Source: Bacteroidaceae bacterium
Lineage (GTDB): Bacteria > Bacteroidota > Bacteroidia > Bacteroidales > Bacteroidaceae
Direction of reading: 5' to 3'
NCBI GenBank assembly: GCA_902362375.1
Contig: CABIVS010000005.1
Coordinates: 437,278-501,277, forward strand
Length of the DNA: 64,000 nucleotides
The position numbers were made by a program, and so were the translations under genes. Below the pieces are notes generated by a model. It saw nothing but the letters and a program-made list of their open reading frames with translations, was not told the origin of the DNA and did not search any database. Below, piece after piece: positions 27,501-36,974 of the stretch; the first letter of the stretch is position 1; each line of letters opens with the position of its first letter.

Positions 27501-27713
27501 ATTGCTTACTCCATTACTGGCAAGGCGCTCAACAAGCTAGGACTGTCATCAGCTCGCATTGCATTGCAAGGTAATAATCTAATTACGTGGGCACCGGGTT
27601 TCGATATGGGCGACCCTGAAAACGAGCCTACATATGTAGACGGATACCAGTACGGATTCCAGTTCTATCCGCTACCCCGCAGATACACGCTGGCATTAAA
27701 ATTTAATTTCTAA
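24519..27713 (+). CDS. SusC-type TonB-dependent outer-membrane transporter 1
   Basis: A 1064-residue porin that imports oligosaccharides across the outer membrane with TonB energy. After a signal peptide ending ...MLLAQQ, residues ~43-115 form the carboxypeptidase-D-like domain (RTVTGLVIDNLKEPMPGLTV, FVGYNTQEVAV). The SusC signature DEVVVIAYGVQKKESVVGAI leads into the plug (GRVPGMVTMQQTGLPGG, VLVDGIERPLSDIDPSEVES, KDASATAVYGVKGGNGVILV). The rest is a 22-strand barrel ending in the aromatic LKFNF. It pairs with the SusD gene 21 bp downstream, its lid protein. It is the first gene after the second HTCS operator. Confidence 0.97.
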   Translation: MKKHYLLSAVFSRQLFGGIPFKVLLSFTLLFGITSMLLAQQRTVTGLVIDNLKEPMPGLTVMLKGTETGTITNIDGKFSISVPGNNAVLVFSFVGYNTQEVAVGNRSEIVVNMTEMSQVIDEVVVIAYGVQKKESVVGAISQVKGGDLLKAGVPSVSGSLTGRVPGMVTMQQTGLPGGNEPQIFVRGLSSFQGNNQPLVLVDGIERPLSDIDPSEVESISVLKDASATAVYGVKGGNGVILVTTKRGQEGRMEISVNFDQTLKQPINDNVQERSYPTLFARDRMYRTQNNYNMVLGASVLEHYRNPVDEFDQYIYPDVNAWDRSMKSAAWDTRASISARGGTKNAKYFLTLSYLHEGDLMKSEQTLYDPDFKYDRVNYRMNFDFNLTKSTQLSISSSGYIGSQSNGGKSENDDGPNAVNNIYTLPPYVSPYVYPAEFVAKYPDPNNPVIGDRVAGNLLSTASDMGWFSHNYKGTSRTVRDRLGIDATLVQQLDFITKGLSLKVFYSYNNYSTWTGGNYVYTGEKYFFTLLEGGGYKWDRIVGSNNDYYKVVEDPYQQPLKRGKDPSYDYVYGAQLNYSRSFGDHTVGALALFDRRISQAGASFPHYEEKWSGRVTYDYMSRYMFEATLGISGSERFAPSNRFGYFPSVAVGWNMSREKFFHKIFPKQFSNLKMRYSYGESGNDQVNDFLYISDFTNYNSYTTGAPGTSKDVTTVREGAVPNTTARWERAKKHNFGVDFGFFDNSLTLSAEFYSEHRDGILMSRQAVHTLFGQSLKALNIGETKRHGYELELKYFGKAGKVNYFVSGNFNFNENRILNQDEPLMKPEYQRREGKPIGVSYSNLNIGYYQNMDEMYNYNLNQSDLKAVGADKILDFNGDGKLDGNDAIPMGYTSRPNMTYGLSGGIEYRNFEVNFLIQGTAQSNRNWGSTWSPLFSNDPNQLFIKIKGRDDMWTPDNRDAKYGIIGGYDEGTAKNGWKPASKALVNASYIRLKSLEIAYSITGKALNKLGLSSARIALQGNNLITWAPGFDMGDPENEPTYVDGYQYGFQFYPLPRRYTLALKFNF

Positions 27714-27734
27714 TCACTATAAAAACATAGCATA

Positions 27735-29552
27735 ATGAAAAGGTTTTATAAACAGATATTCGTTTCCATACTCCTCGCTGGGCTGTTCAGCTCGTGTGTG
27801 GACTTCCTGGATCGGGTGCCCGATTCAGAGGCATTCACCGACGAGGATATATTTACCGATTACACGCAAAGCCAAAGGTTTATAGACCAGTTGCTGATTC
27901 CCTACCTATATTTCGATGACAATGATTTATTGAATGATAAGGACTGGGGAGGCATGCATGGCAAACGGGTATACGGACTGCGTGAACATATTACAGACAA
28001 TATTTTTCACACGAGTAAGACTTGGCATCCCTCAAATGCATACCGTACCGGAAACTTTAGTAATAGTACCAACGAATACTGGGTCGAAGGTTCAGAAACA
28101 AGATATACCGTTATCTGGAAAGCTATCCGTGTGGCCAATCTATCCATTGCCAATATAGACCGCATTCCCAATGCGACCGAAGAACAAAGAGCCAAAATAC
28201 TAGGGCTGGCTTACTTCTTGCGTGGGCACTTCTACTTTATGTTGTTGCAGGGCTGGGGTGGTATGCCTTATGTGACCGAGCCCATAGACCCGGAGATGAA
28301 TATGGACCTCCCGCGCGAAACATACACCGAAACGGCACGTAAGATAGCAAACGACTTCCAAACGGCCGCTAGTTATCTACCCATGATTGTAGCTGATGAA
28401 GAATGGGGACGACCTTCAAAAATGGCAGCTATTGCCTACAAGGCCAAAGCACTGGTATGGGGAGCAAGCGTATATGCCAACCCCACCAACGACCCCAAAG
28501 TATGGGAAGAAGCAGCCATTGCCGCCGGACAGGCTATCGACATGGCCGAAAAATCTGGCTATTACCGCCTGCTAGACATGGAAAACTTTAAAAAGTTGTT
28601 TGTAGATTGCGATCAGGAGACCTTGAAAGAAGTTCTTTTTGGCCGGTTGTTCAGTAAGACCGGTGCTGCTCCATATTACTGTGGTATTCCGTCGGAAGAA
28701 TTTGGTAAGTCGTGGACCATGGCCGAATCGGTAACCGAGAATTTGGCGCAATGCTTCCCGTGGAGCAACGGTGAACCCATAACCCCTACTACCGACGAGT
28801 ATAAATACACCCCTTTCACTGGTGACGGCGTGAACCATACGGGCCGCGATCCACGGTTCTACCAATCTATCCTGTACAATGGTGCAGCAACACCACAGGT
28901 GACCGCCAAGGGAAGAAAAGTGGAAATCTGGAATAAAGCGTATGACAATTCCAGTTCGAGAGAACTGAGCGTAAATGCTCAAGGAAATGCAATAGCGGGT
29001 CATACCTATACCGGATATTACGTATGGAAACTCTTTGCCTCTGCGTATGCAAGTAGTGGCCGGACATACATTATGTGGAATTACCTCCGCCTGGCCGACC
29101 TGTACCTGTATTATGCCGAAGCAGCCAACCGTGCCTGGGGACCTACCGCTGCTCCACAAGGCATAATAGGATTCAGTCTCACAGCCGTAGATGCTATTAA
29201 TAAAGTACGCAATCGTGCCGGAATGCCGGGATTCAATCCTGCCAGTCCACATGCTTGGCTGAAACCGGGTACCGTAGACGAATTCGAACAGAAGATAAGA
29301 AACGAAATACGTATAGAAACCTGTTTCGAAGAAAAACGTTTCTATGATCTTCGCCGCTGGCACATGATGACCGACCCGAAAATAGCCACAATGTATGGCA
29401 TGTACATTGAAAAAACAGGTCCGGAAAACTTCACTTACAACGTAGTACCCGTCGGCTTCAATCTTCAATGGAAAGAATTTCATCACCTGTTCAAAATTAA
29501 GAACAGCGATACGGAACTGGGACCTAATTTTGAACAAAATCCGGGATGGTAA
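27735..29552 (+). CDS. SusD-type surface glycan-binding lipoprotein 1
   Basis: A 605-residue SusD/RagB lipoprotein (Cys21 in FSSC) that caps the partner SusC porin and binds substrate at the cell surface. Motifs include SCVDFLDRVPDSEAFTDEDIF, the TPR-like helices around EEQRAKILGLAYFLRGHFYF, GGMPYVTEPI, MAAIAYKAKALVWGAS, the late LRLADLYLYYAEAANR, INKVRNRAGMPG, and the C-terminal IRNEIRIETCFEEKRFYDLRRW signature. It lies 21 bp after the susC gene and 39 bp before a second susC, forming one four-gene importer operon. Confidence 0.97.
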   Translation: MKRFYKQIFVSILLAGLFSSCVDFLDRVPDSEAFTDEDIFTDYTQSQRFIDQLLIPYLYFDDNDLLNDKDWGGMHGKRVYGLREHITDNIFHTSKTWHPSNAYRTGNFSNSTNEYWVEGSETRYTVIWKAIRVANLSIANIDRIPNATEEQRAKILGLAYFLRGHFYFMLLQGWGGMPYVTEPIDPEMNMDLPRETYTETARKIANDFQTAASYLPMIVADEEWGRPSKMAAIAYKAKALVWGASVYANPTNDPKVWEEAAIAAGQAIDMAEKSGYYRLLDMENFKKLFVDCDQETLKEVLFGRLFSKTGAAPYYCGIPSEEFGKSWTMAESVTENLAQCFPWSNGEPITPTTDEYKYTPFTGDGVNHTGRDPRFYQSILYNGAATPQVTAKGRKVEIWNKAYDNSSSRELSVNAQGNAIAGHTYTGYYVWKLFASAYASSGRTYIMWNYLRLADLYLYYAEAANRAWGPTAAPQGIIGFSLTAVDAINKVRNRAGMPGFNPASPHAWLKPGTVDEFEQKIRNEIRIETCFEEKRFYDLRRWHMMTDPKIATMYGMYIEKTGPENFTYNVVPVGFNLQWKEFHHLFKIKNSDTELGPNFEQNPGW

Positions 29553-29591
29553 TCAACCAGAGAGTTAACTATAAAATACACGAAAGATAAT

Positions 29592-32348
29592 ATGAAACAT
29601 ATATTTTTAGCTTTCCTTACCTCTGTATGTTCACTGGACTTGGCTGCACAGACCGCACCGATGCCGGCCGACACGCTGAATTTGGCGGACCAAGAGGTGA
29701 ATGTTCTTTTCGGGACACAAAAATACGGACGTTTTGTGGGGAATACAAGTTCGATAAAAGGAGATGACCTCACTACCTACCCTGCTTTAATGGTAAATGA
29801 AGCACTGGCCGGACGCCTGCCGGGCCTCTTCATGATGCAGAACAACGGTGAACCGGGCGAAAACAGTTTCACCAGCTACATACGCGGAAATGTAGGAGGA
29901 TACATCACTCTGATAGATGGCGTGGAACGCCCTCTGGGTACGTACGACATCGACCAGATTGAAGAAATACGCGTACTGAAAGACCCGGTGTCCAAAGCAC
30001 TGTATGGTGGCCGCACATCCAACGGAATCATTATGATTACTACCAAACGTGGTAAAAATATCAAAAGCGAGTTCAAAGTAAACGTGCAAGGCGGTATCAA
30101 AATGCCATCGCGTTTGCCGGGATACCTCAATTCGTACGATTTCGCTACCCGCTACAACCAGGCGTTGGCGAATGACAACATTAGTGTGGGCGGCTACTCA
30201 CAGGAAGCTCTGAATGCTTATAAGAACCACACCATGCCCTACAAATATCCGGATGTGGATTACTACGATCAATTCCTGAACAGTTCAATGAATATCATGC
30301 GCGTCAATGCCGAGTATTATGGCGGAAACGAACGCACAGTATATTTCATACATGCCGGATACCAGAATGAAGGCGGTCTGGAAGCTTATGGTGACAAGAA
30401 AACCAAATTCAATGCTTTCACACTGCAAGGTAACCTCGATACCCGTTTCTCGGACAATATACTGTTGCATGCCAACGCTATCGGATATATAGGCAGCAAG
30501 CAGTCGCCCGGAGATTTCAAGTTCGAGACATTATCTTCGCGCTATCCCAATGCCTATCCTATATTGGTAGGACGTGACAGCATAGGCGGTACTTCTTCAT
30601 GGAGAGATAACCCGTACGCTGAACAAACCCAAAAAGGTTACCGCAAGGAAAATCTGGTGATGATACAGGCCGACTTGGGACTGGAGTTCAAACTGGATGC
30701 TATTGTCAAGGGACTTTCATTCAAGCCTGCTTTCTCTATGGACATTTTCCATAACCAGCAATTGAATAAAATACACCGTCCGGCGATTTATAACATCTCT
30801 TCGTTCGACAGTTATGGAAATCCGCTCACCTTTAATACCATACAAACCCAGCAGCTTGCTACCAGTCAGTCTATGGGTACCAGCGAATATACCAACCGGT
30901 GGGCTTTTACAGGTATTTTGGGTTACGGGCGTGAGTTCGGAAAGCATCAATTAAACGCTGACCTGGTGTATTATCTGGCCAAACTCACTACTGTCGAGCA
31001 GTTATATGATAGCAAAATCCAGAGTTTGGGATTACGCGCCAACTATACTTTCAATGGTAAGTACACCGTAGAGGGTGTGTTAAACTATACAGGTACGCAG
31101 AGTCTGCATCCCGACAAGCGTTTTAAGATTTTCCCGGCAGCGGGAGTATCATGGCTGGCATCAGGCGAAGAGTTCCTGAAAGATGTTTCATGGTTGGACT
31201 ATCTGAAACTAAATGCCTCATGGGGTGTTATGGGCGACGGTAGTATGGATCCGAACTTGTGGAGAGAAACATGGAGTGCCGGTGGAGATTACAGCTTCAA
31301 CAACTCTCTTCAAAACAAATTAGTGCAAATGGACCGTCCCGAAAGTAAAAACCTGAACTGGCCCAAACAGCGCGAAATAGACCTAAGCATCGAAGCCAAC
31401 ATACTGAAACATTTTTATGGCAAGTTCACATGGTTCGATTACCTGCAAACAGGCATGTTCAGTCAGAAAACGAATCTGATGCCCGGTATACTGGGCGGTG
31501 GAGAATTCATACCGTACGTAAACTTTGGCGAAACAGCGTTGAGAGGCATCGAAGTGGAACTGGCTTACGCAGCCCGTATCAACAAGGACATGAGCATAAG
31601 AGTAGGAACACACCTTACTTACAGCAAGAGCGAACGGAAAAAGGTAGATGAACTGCCCGACCCGGACTACTCCACTGTAGGACTGCCCGACGATGCTATC
31701 CGGGGTTACAAAGCTATCGGTACCTATACACAGGCTGAAATAGACGCTATTAAAGCGGGAACCAGCGACTTGGCATTGCCCTCGTACATGGATCCTAACG
31801 AGTTGAAAGTCGGTAATATCAAGTATGCCGATATCAACGGTGATAAAGTATTGAATAAATACGATACAAAAGTAATCGGCAACAGTACTCCGAGAATCAT
31901 GTACGGACTGGATCTAACGCTGAACTACAAAGGATTCGAATTGAATATGCTATTCTCCGGATATGGCAAGTACGATCGGTTACTGAACAACACCTATTAT
32001 CAGGTATACTCTACCCGTAAGTACTCTGACGTACTGGTAGACGGACTGCCCAATGGTAATCCGCACCCGATGCTCACTACCGGTTCAGGCACTAATGACT
32101 TCCAGACTTCGGACTACTGGATTGCGAACGGCAGTTTCCTAAAACTACGAAATGCCGCCCTGTCGTACACATTGCCCAACAGCGTAAGCAGCCGCTTCTT
32201 TATGAAGAACTTGAAGTTCTCACTTTACGGAACCAATCTGCTTACTTTCTCAAAGATTAAAGCATCCGACCCAGAGTCACTCAATGCCGGGATTAATCAG
32301 TATCCGCTATTCACAACATTGGCACTGGGCTTTTCGGCAACATTTTAA
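29592..32348 (+). CDS. SusC-type TonB-dependent transporter 2, lacking the N-terminal CTD domain
   Basis: A 918-residue SusC homologue, about 100-150 residues shorter than the usual family length. After the signal peptide (MKHIFLAFLTSVCSLDLAAQ) it goes almost directly to a degenerate form of the SusC signature (DQEVNVLFGTQKYGRFVGNT), without the carboxypeptidase-D-like domain seen in the first copy. The plug (AGRLPGLFMMQNNGEPGENS, LIDGVERPLGTYDIDQIEEI, KDPVSKALYGGRTSNGIIMI) and barrel are complete, ending in ALGFSATF. It pairs with the SusD gene 21 bp downstream. The lack of the domain suggests different coupling or partner contacts, but the frame is intact and the gene looks functional. Confidence 0.94.
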   Translation: MKHIFLAFLTSVCSLDLAAQTAPMPADTLNLADQEVNVLFGTQKYGRFVGNTSSIKGDDLTTYPALMVNEALAGRLPGLFMMQNNGEPGENSFTSYIRGNVGGYITLIDGVERPLGTYDIDQIEEIRVLKDPVSKALYGGRTSNGIIMITTKRGKNIKSEFKVNVQGGIKMPSRLPGYLNSYDFATRYNQALANDNISVGGYSQEALNAYKNHTMPYKYPDVDYYDQFLNSSMNIMRVNAEYYGGNERTVYFIHAGYQNEGGLEAYGDKKTKFNAFTLQGNLDTRFSDNILLHANAIGYIGSKQSPGDFKFETLSSRYPNAYPILVGRDSIGGTSSWRDNPYAEQTQKGYRKENLVMIQADLGLEFKLDAIVKGLSFKPAFSMDIFHNQQLNKIHRPAIYNISSFDSYGNPLTFNTIQTQQLATSQSMGTSEYTNRWAFTGILGYGREFGKHQLNADLVYYLAKLTTVEQLYDSKIQSLGLRANYTFNGKYTVEGVLNYTGTQSLHPDKRFKIFPAAGVSWLASGEEFLKDVSWLDYLKLNASWGVMGDGSMDPNLWRETWSAGGDYSFNNSLQNKLVQMDRPESKNLNWPKQREIDLSIEANILKHFYGKFTWFDYLQTGMFSQKTNLMPGILGGGEFIPYVNFGETALRGIEVELAYAARINKDMSIRVGTHLTYSKSERKKVDELPDPDYSTVGLPDDAIRGYKAIGTYTQAEIDAIKAGTSDLALPSYMDPNELKVGNIKYADINGDKVLNKYDTKVIGNSTPRIMYGLDLTLNYKGFELNMLFSGYGKYDRLLNNTYYQVYSTRKYSDVLVDGLPNGNPHPMLTTGSGTNDFQTSDYWIANGSFLKLRNAALSYTLPNSVSSRFFMKNLKFSLYGTNLLTFSKIKASDPESLNAGINQYPLFTTLALGFSATF

Positions 32349-32369
32349 ACTCCATAATAAAAGAAAAGT

Positions 32370-34088
32370 ATGAAGAACTTAATCTATATATGCACTCTGG
32401 CATTGGCGGTGACATTCTCTTCCTGTGAAGATTTTATGGACCCCAATCTGGATAATCACAAGAGTCCCGATCTGATACTGCAATCGCGCGACGATTTCAT
32501 GGGGGAACTATATAAAGCGTATGCCACCCTGCCTACACGCATCAACTTTACCTACGAGGCAGCTACGGATAATGCAGTAGCTAACAACGGAAATCATGTC
32601 TCTTCACGGGCCGCCCGGGGAGGTATCTCGGGCATCAGCAACCCACTGGGCGAAATGTGGGAAGCCAACTACCGCGCTATTAACCGTATCAACTGGTATA
32701 TCGACAAAATGGTACTTGACCCCTCGCAACCTATCCCTACACCGGTGAAATTCGACATCGACCCGAAAGTAAACCTGCAATTTTTCTATTTCACCCTGGG
32801 CGAAGCATACTTCCTACGGGCATGGTATGAGTTCGACTTGCTACAGAAATATGGCGGTGTGGCCGATGATGGCAAAGCCTACGGATTCCCCCTTTCTACC
32901 AAATACCTGACAGCCGAAGATCAGACCGACTTACCACGCAATACGTATCAGGAATGTGTAGACCGCATAGTAGCCGACTGCGACAGTGCTTATAAATACC
33001 TGCCGCTGAACTATTCCAAAGCCCAGGGACTTCTTTCTGACGGTATTGTAGATTATGCCGGACATGCCTCGGGCATTGCTGCTGCCGCTTTGAAAGCACG
33101 GGCCTATCTATATGCCGCCAGCGACGCCTATAATGTTGAGAAAGACATCACTAAATGGAAAAAGGCCGCCGAAACCGCTGCTTTTGCTATCAGTGCCGAA
33201 GGTTTCAAAGACCTGATGAAATACCCCGACTATTTCAGCAAAGATAAGTTGAACGATAAGAAGTATGACAACCCTGATATGTTATTCAGAGGACCGATCC
33301 AGAGAGAAAGCACTGCATATGAAACAGAAAACTTTCCCCCACGGGCCGGTTCGGGTGGAGGACTTTTCAACCCTACACAAAACCTGATAGATGCCTTCCC
33401 GATGAGCGACGGTTATCCAATTACCTCACCTTCAGTAGAGACTCCCTATAACTCACAGAATCAATTCGCCAACCGGGACAGCCGTCTCGACCAGTTCATT
33501 TTACGCACCGGTGAGGATTTTGGCGGGATAACGGTCAACACAGTCGTAGGAGGCCAGGATGCTTTCGGATCGGATGTAAACGCTACCCGCACAGGTTATT
33601 ACCTGCAAAAATGGTTAAACGGAAGCGTACGCCTTGCAGCCCCTGTAACCAGAACCACCTTTGCATCGGTATTGCTGGGTAAAGCAGAACTCTACCTCAA
33701 CTTTGCAGAAGCTGCCGTAAGGGCTACCGGCAATCCGGACGATAAGACTTACACTTATTCGGCCCGAGAAGTGCTGGCCAAGGTAAGAAACCGAGCACTA
33801 GGCAATGGAAACGACAAATACCTACCTACAATTACCAGACAGGAAGACTTCATACAACTGGTAATGAATGAGCGACGCATAGAACTCTGCTTCGAAAACC
33901 ATCGCTTCTGGGATTTGCGACGTTGGGCTAAATCCGCCACCGACGTATCACAGCTCAACGTACCGGTATACGGTGTTTATTCGACCGACGTGCTCGAATC
34001 ACGCCTCTTCCGGTCGCCCTACATGCCGTTACCTTATGGCGAATTACTGAAAACAAACAACCTCGTCAACAATAAAGGTTGGAACTAA
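32370..34088 (+). CDS. SusD-type surface glycan-binding lipoprotein 2
   Basis: A 572-residue SusD/RagB lipoprotein (Cys19 in FSSC, followed by EDFMDPNLDNHKSPDLI). Diagnostic segments are FYFTLGEAYFLRAWYEFDLLQKYGGV, the KYLTAEDQTDLPRNTYQECVDRIVADCD region, ALKARAYLYAASDAYN, VLLGKAELYLNFAEAAVRATG, LAKVRNRALGNGNDKYLPT and the C-terminal LVMNERRIELCFENHRFWDLRRWAK. It partners with the short SusC upstream (21 bp) and is followed after 15 bp by a DUF1735-type lipoprotein, so the three probably act as one surface complex. Confidence 0.96.
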   Translation: MKNLIYICTLALAVTFSSCEDFMDPNLDNHKSPDLILQSRDDFMGELYKAYATLPTRINFTYEAATDNAVANNGNHVSSRAARGGISGISNPLGEMWEANYRAINRINWYIDKMVLDPSQPIPTPVKFDIDPKVNLQFFYFTLGEAYFLRAWYEFDLLQKYGGVADDGKAYGFPLSTKYLTAEDQTDLPRNTYQECVDRIVADCDSAYKYLPLNYSKAQGLLSDGIVDYAGHASGIAAAALKARAYLYAASDAYNVEKDITKWKKAAETAAFAISAEGFKDLMKYPDYFSKDKLNDKKYDNPDMLFRGPIQRESTAYETENFPPRAGSGGGLFNPTQNLIDAFPMSDGYPITSPSVETPYNSQNQFANRDSRLDQFILRTGEDFGGITVNTVVGGQDAFGSDVNATRTGYYLQKWLNGSVRLAAPVTRTTFASVLLGKAELYLNFAEAAVRATGNPDDKTYTYSAREVLAKVRNRALGNGNDKYLPTITRQEDFIQLVMNERRIELCFENHRFWDLRRWAKSATDVSQLNVPVYGVYSTDVLESRLFRSPYMPLPYGELLKTNNLVNNKGWN

Positions 34089-34103
34089 GTACCCCTAAAA
34101 GAC

Positions 34104-35021
34104 ATGAATATGAAACATTTATTTATACTCGCAGCTATCGTATTATGCCTATCAGGCTGTAAATACAACGATGATTATCTCGCCCCCCGCCTGGACCAGA
34201 CAATAGCTTACTTTGCTTCAGCCACCAGCTACAACCGTACGCTGATAGTAGGAGAAGGACTATACTTCAAAATAGGAGCAGCCATGGCCGGTGTCAAGGA
34301 GAACCCTAAAGACGAGTCCGTCTATATGTATATTTCCCGTGAACCGCTTGGTGGCGGAAAGGAACTCATGCCCAAGGATTACTACAACTCATCCGAACTG
34401 GGTGGAGTGATTGAAGCAACTATTCCCAAAGGAGAATTCCTGGGTTACTTCACTGTAAAAATGGACTCACTTAAATTCCTTAACGATCCGGAGTCACTAT
34501 CCGGTCGGTATGCACTTCCTGTGAAGTTAGTTGATACCTCGCTCGAAAGCATCAACACAGAACTGGATTCCATACTTGTAACCGTAAAATACATGAGCGG
34601 AGTAGACGGGTATTACCTGTACGAATCCACTGTTAAGAAAGAGGTAGGCGGTAGCATCACGGATACAAAAACAGAAAAGTACCCCAACGAGTCGGACAAC
34701 AGTGCTTGGCGACTGGAAACAAAAGCTCCCTTTACCGTGCAGGTATCTCCGGCAGTGAATTCCTCTGCTAATGGAGTAAAATTCAACCTTACCGTGAAAG
34801 GTAGTGCAGTGACTTACGAATCCATTGCAGGACAACCTGTGGTAGAGGCTGACGGCAGCAATACCTACGACTCAAAGACTAGAGATTTCGAACTGAATTT
34901 CAAATACAAGGATAACCAAAGCGAAGCGGTATACCACGTTTCGACCAAACTTATTTTCAGGAACCGAATGGTTGATAATTTCAATCAGACTCGGGAGTAT
35001 TTAAGTTATTTCAATAAATAG
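34104..35021 (+). CDS. DUF1735/DUF4361-type surface glycan-binding lipoprotein
   Basis: A 305-residue lipoprotein (lipobox LSGC) of the type often found after a SusC/SusD pair. The N-terminal ~130 residues are a DUF1735-like Ig fold (QTIAYFASATSYNRTLIVGEGLYFKIGAAMAG, MPKDYYNSSELGGVIEATIPKG, SGRYALPVKLVDTSL). The remainder (GYYLYESTVKKEVGG, RLETKAPFTVQVSPAVN, NRMVDNFNQTREYLSYF) resembles the C-terminal DUF4361-like beta domain. It probably assists glycan capture at the surface. The true start may be the second Met six bases later. A terminator-like hairpin follows, so the importer operon likely ends here. Confidence 0.8.
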   Translation: MNMKHLFILAAIVLCLSGCKYNDDYLAPRLDQTIAYFASATSYNRTLIVGEGLYFKIGAAMAGVKENPKDESVYMYISREPLGGGKELMPKDYYNSSELGGVIEATIPKGEFLGYFTVKMDSLKFLNDPESLSGRYALPVKLVDTSLESINTELDSILVTVKYMSGVDGYYLYESTVKKEVGGSITDTKTEKYPNESDNSAWRLETKAPFTVQVSPAVNSSANGVKFNLTVKGSAVTYESIAGQPVVEADGSNTYDSKTRDFELNFKYKDNQSEAVYHVSTKLIFRNRMVDNFNQTREYLSYFNK

Positions 35022-35039
35022 GTATGGTTTAGTAAAACG

Positions 35040-35095
35040 GGTGCTCGTTTCGTGCAAGATCGATGAGAATGCATAAAGCGGGCACCTATTTTTTA
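35040..35095 (+). terminator. Terminator after the SusC/SusD importer operon
   Basis: GGTGCTCG (35040-35047) pairs with CGGGCACC (35079-35086), one G-T wobble, followed by TATTTTTTAT. The 31-nt loop is long, so termination may be partial and the GH10 gene downstream may receive read-through. Confidence 0.6.
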
Positions 35096-35145
35096 TAAAA
35101 CGAACAAGAACCTTATACCTCTGTGCCTAAATATTATTTAATACC

Positions 35146-36960
35146 ATGAATATAGTACTAAAAGCAACCACCTACCGTATACTCGCTATACTGGTCTTTT
35201 ACTTTTTCGCCCCCTGTATCACATGGGCGCAGATACCTGCAGGCATCCCCCTGCTATCCGGTAAAATCGACGCCCTGAAATATTACTCCGAAGGAAAGCC
35301 ATCCGCCACTGTGAAACAGGTAGCTGTTAAAGGACAACCATTTGCCAAAGCCCTGCAAATCAGTTCGCCAGGCGGTACAGGTTCCGACGGTCTGTACGGC
35401 AACATCAACAAAAATCTTCGCAAAGGTGATGTGCTCTGGATATCTTTCAGCACCCGTAGCCTGCAAAGCAAACGGGAAACAGGCGAGAGTTTTGTCGAAC
35501 TTCGTGTAGACCAGCTTGTGAATGGTAAATACGTGTGGCCTCCTCATCTGGAAAGAGGTATTTCTTTTGGGGAAGAATGGACAAAAACAAGTATCCCATT
35601 CATCCTGACCAAAGATGTACAGCCAGAGGATGTAAGGATAGTCGTCAGATTTGATAGTTATCCCCAAAAATTTGAAATAAGTCCCATTACCTTGATCAAC
35701 TGTGGGCAGAATGTTTCACTGAACGACCTCCCTAAAACCGTTGTAAAATATGACGGATCCGAACCGGATGCTCCCTGGCGGAAGGAAGCTGAAGAAAGAA
35801 TTGAAAAGTATCGCAAAGGAGATCTGCAAATCCGTATCATGGACGATGCAGGAAAGCCAGTGAAAGGAGTAGAAGTAACGGCTAATCTAAAACGTATTGC
35901 CTATAACTGGGGAACTGCCGTTACCTCTGAAAGAATATTGGATACAGCGAATGTTGATATGAAAATGTACCGGGATACCCTGGCCCGATATTTCAATCAG
36001 GTTGTTTTCGAAAATGAAATGAAATGGAAGAACTGGGTGAATCAAAAGGAAGAGACCAAAGGATTATCCACTTTACGGGCATTACGCTGGCTACGGACAA
36101 AGAATTTAACGGCGCGCGGACATGTCATGGTATGGCCGTCATGGAAAAACTCACCCTCCTACCTCAAGGAATTTAAGCATGACAAAGAGGCCTTACGTTC
36201 TGCTATTACAGAAAGCATAAAAGAGCAGGCAAACGTCATGTACGGACAATTCGCCGAATGGGATGTTATCAATGAGGCAACATTGCACCATGATTTCATG
36301 GACATCCTGGGACGGGAAGAAATGAAAACCTGGTTTGACACAGCTCGCGCAAGTGCACCAGGTGTAAAGTTATTCCTGAATGATTACACCATGTTCCACA
36401 ACGAAAAGGCCAGCAATAGCTTTTATGAAAATGCAAAGTTCCTCGTAGATTCAAAAGCCTCTATCGATGGGATTGGAGAACAGGCGCATATTGGCGGCAC
36501 ACCTCCCGGTATTCCTTTCGTGCTTAAACGTCTGGATAAGTTTGCTCAATTAGGCTTGCCTATCATCATCACGGAATTTGATATAAACAGCGACGACAAC
36601 GATTTCAAAGCCAACTATCTCAAAGACTTTATAACTGCCGTATTCAGTCACCCCGCTACCACAGGATTACTGCAATGGGGGTTCTGGGAAGGAGCACATT
36701 GGTTCCCTTCTGCCGCCTTGTGGAATAAAGACTGGAGCATACGCCCGAATGGCAGAGTATATACCGACCTGATTACCCGTAAATGGCATACCTGCTTCGA
36801 GGGAACTACCCCCGACTCCGGGCAGTGCCTGATAAGAGGTTTTTGCGGTGAATATGATGTTACAGTACGCTATAAAGGTAAAACCTATACCCGCCAAACC
36901 ATTTTAAAGAATGAGGGCAATACAGTTATCATACAGATCAAAAGCGATGAAAACAACTAA
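35146..36960 (+). CDS. GH10 endo-beta-1,4-xylanase-like enzyme, copy A
   Basis: A 604-residue exported enzyme (signal ending ITWAQ). Residues ~28-210 form a CBM4/9-like jelly roll (LRKGDVLWISFSTRSLQSK, FVELRV, SITPI-type end strand). A short DLQIRIMDDAGKPVKGVEVTAN strand pair follows, and residues ~250-570 are the GH10 barrel with EMKWKNW, RGHVMVWPSW, acid/base Glu377 in EWDVINEA, GEQAHIGGTPPGIP and nucleophile Glu477 in IIITEFDINS. A small C-terminal beta domain ends the protein. GH10 enzymes cleave beta-1,4-xylan backbones with retention. A close paralogue lies 4.2 kb downstream. The activase gene of a glycyl radical enzyme starts only 14 bp after the stop, so they are cotranscribed. Confidence 0.92.
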   Translation: MNIVLKATTYRILAILVFYFFAPCITWAQIPAGIPLLSGKIDALKYYSEGKPSATVKQVAVKGQPFAKALQISSPGGTGSDGLYGNINKNLRKGDVLWISFSTRSLQSKRETGESFVELRVDQLVNGKYVWPPHLERGISFGEEWTKTSIPFILTKDVQPEDVRIVVRFDSYPQKFEISPITLINCGQNVSLNDLPKTVVKYDGSEPDAPWRKEAEERIEKYRKGDLQIRIMDDAGKPVKGVEVTANLKRIAYNWGTAVTSERILDTANVDMKMYRDTLARYFNQVVFENEMKWKNWVNQKEETKGLSTLRALRWLRTKNLTARGHVMVWPSWKNSPSYLKEFKHDKEALRSAITESIKEQANVMYGQFAEWDVINEATLHHDFMDILGREEMKTWFDTARASAPGVKLFLNDYTMFHNEKASNSFYENAKFLVDSKASIDGIGEQAHIGGTPPGIPFVLKRLDKFAQLGLPIIITEFDINSDDNDFKANYLKDFITAVFSHPATTGLLQWGFWEGAHWFPSAALWNKDWSIRPNGRVYTDLITRKWHTCFEGTTPDSGQCLIRGFCGEYDVTVRYKGKTYTRQTILKNEGNTVIIQIKSDENN

Positions 36961-36974
36961 GGAATGAAGATAGG

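Noticed and set aside
28572..29537. A 321-codon minus-strand open frame opposite the first susD gene
   Set aside because: The plus strand has the full SusD signature throughout; the antisense product shows no motif, signal or neighbour logic.
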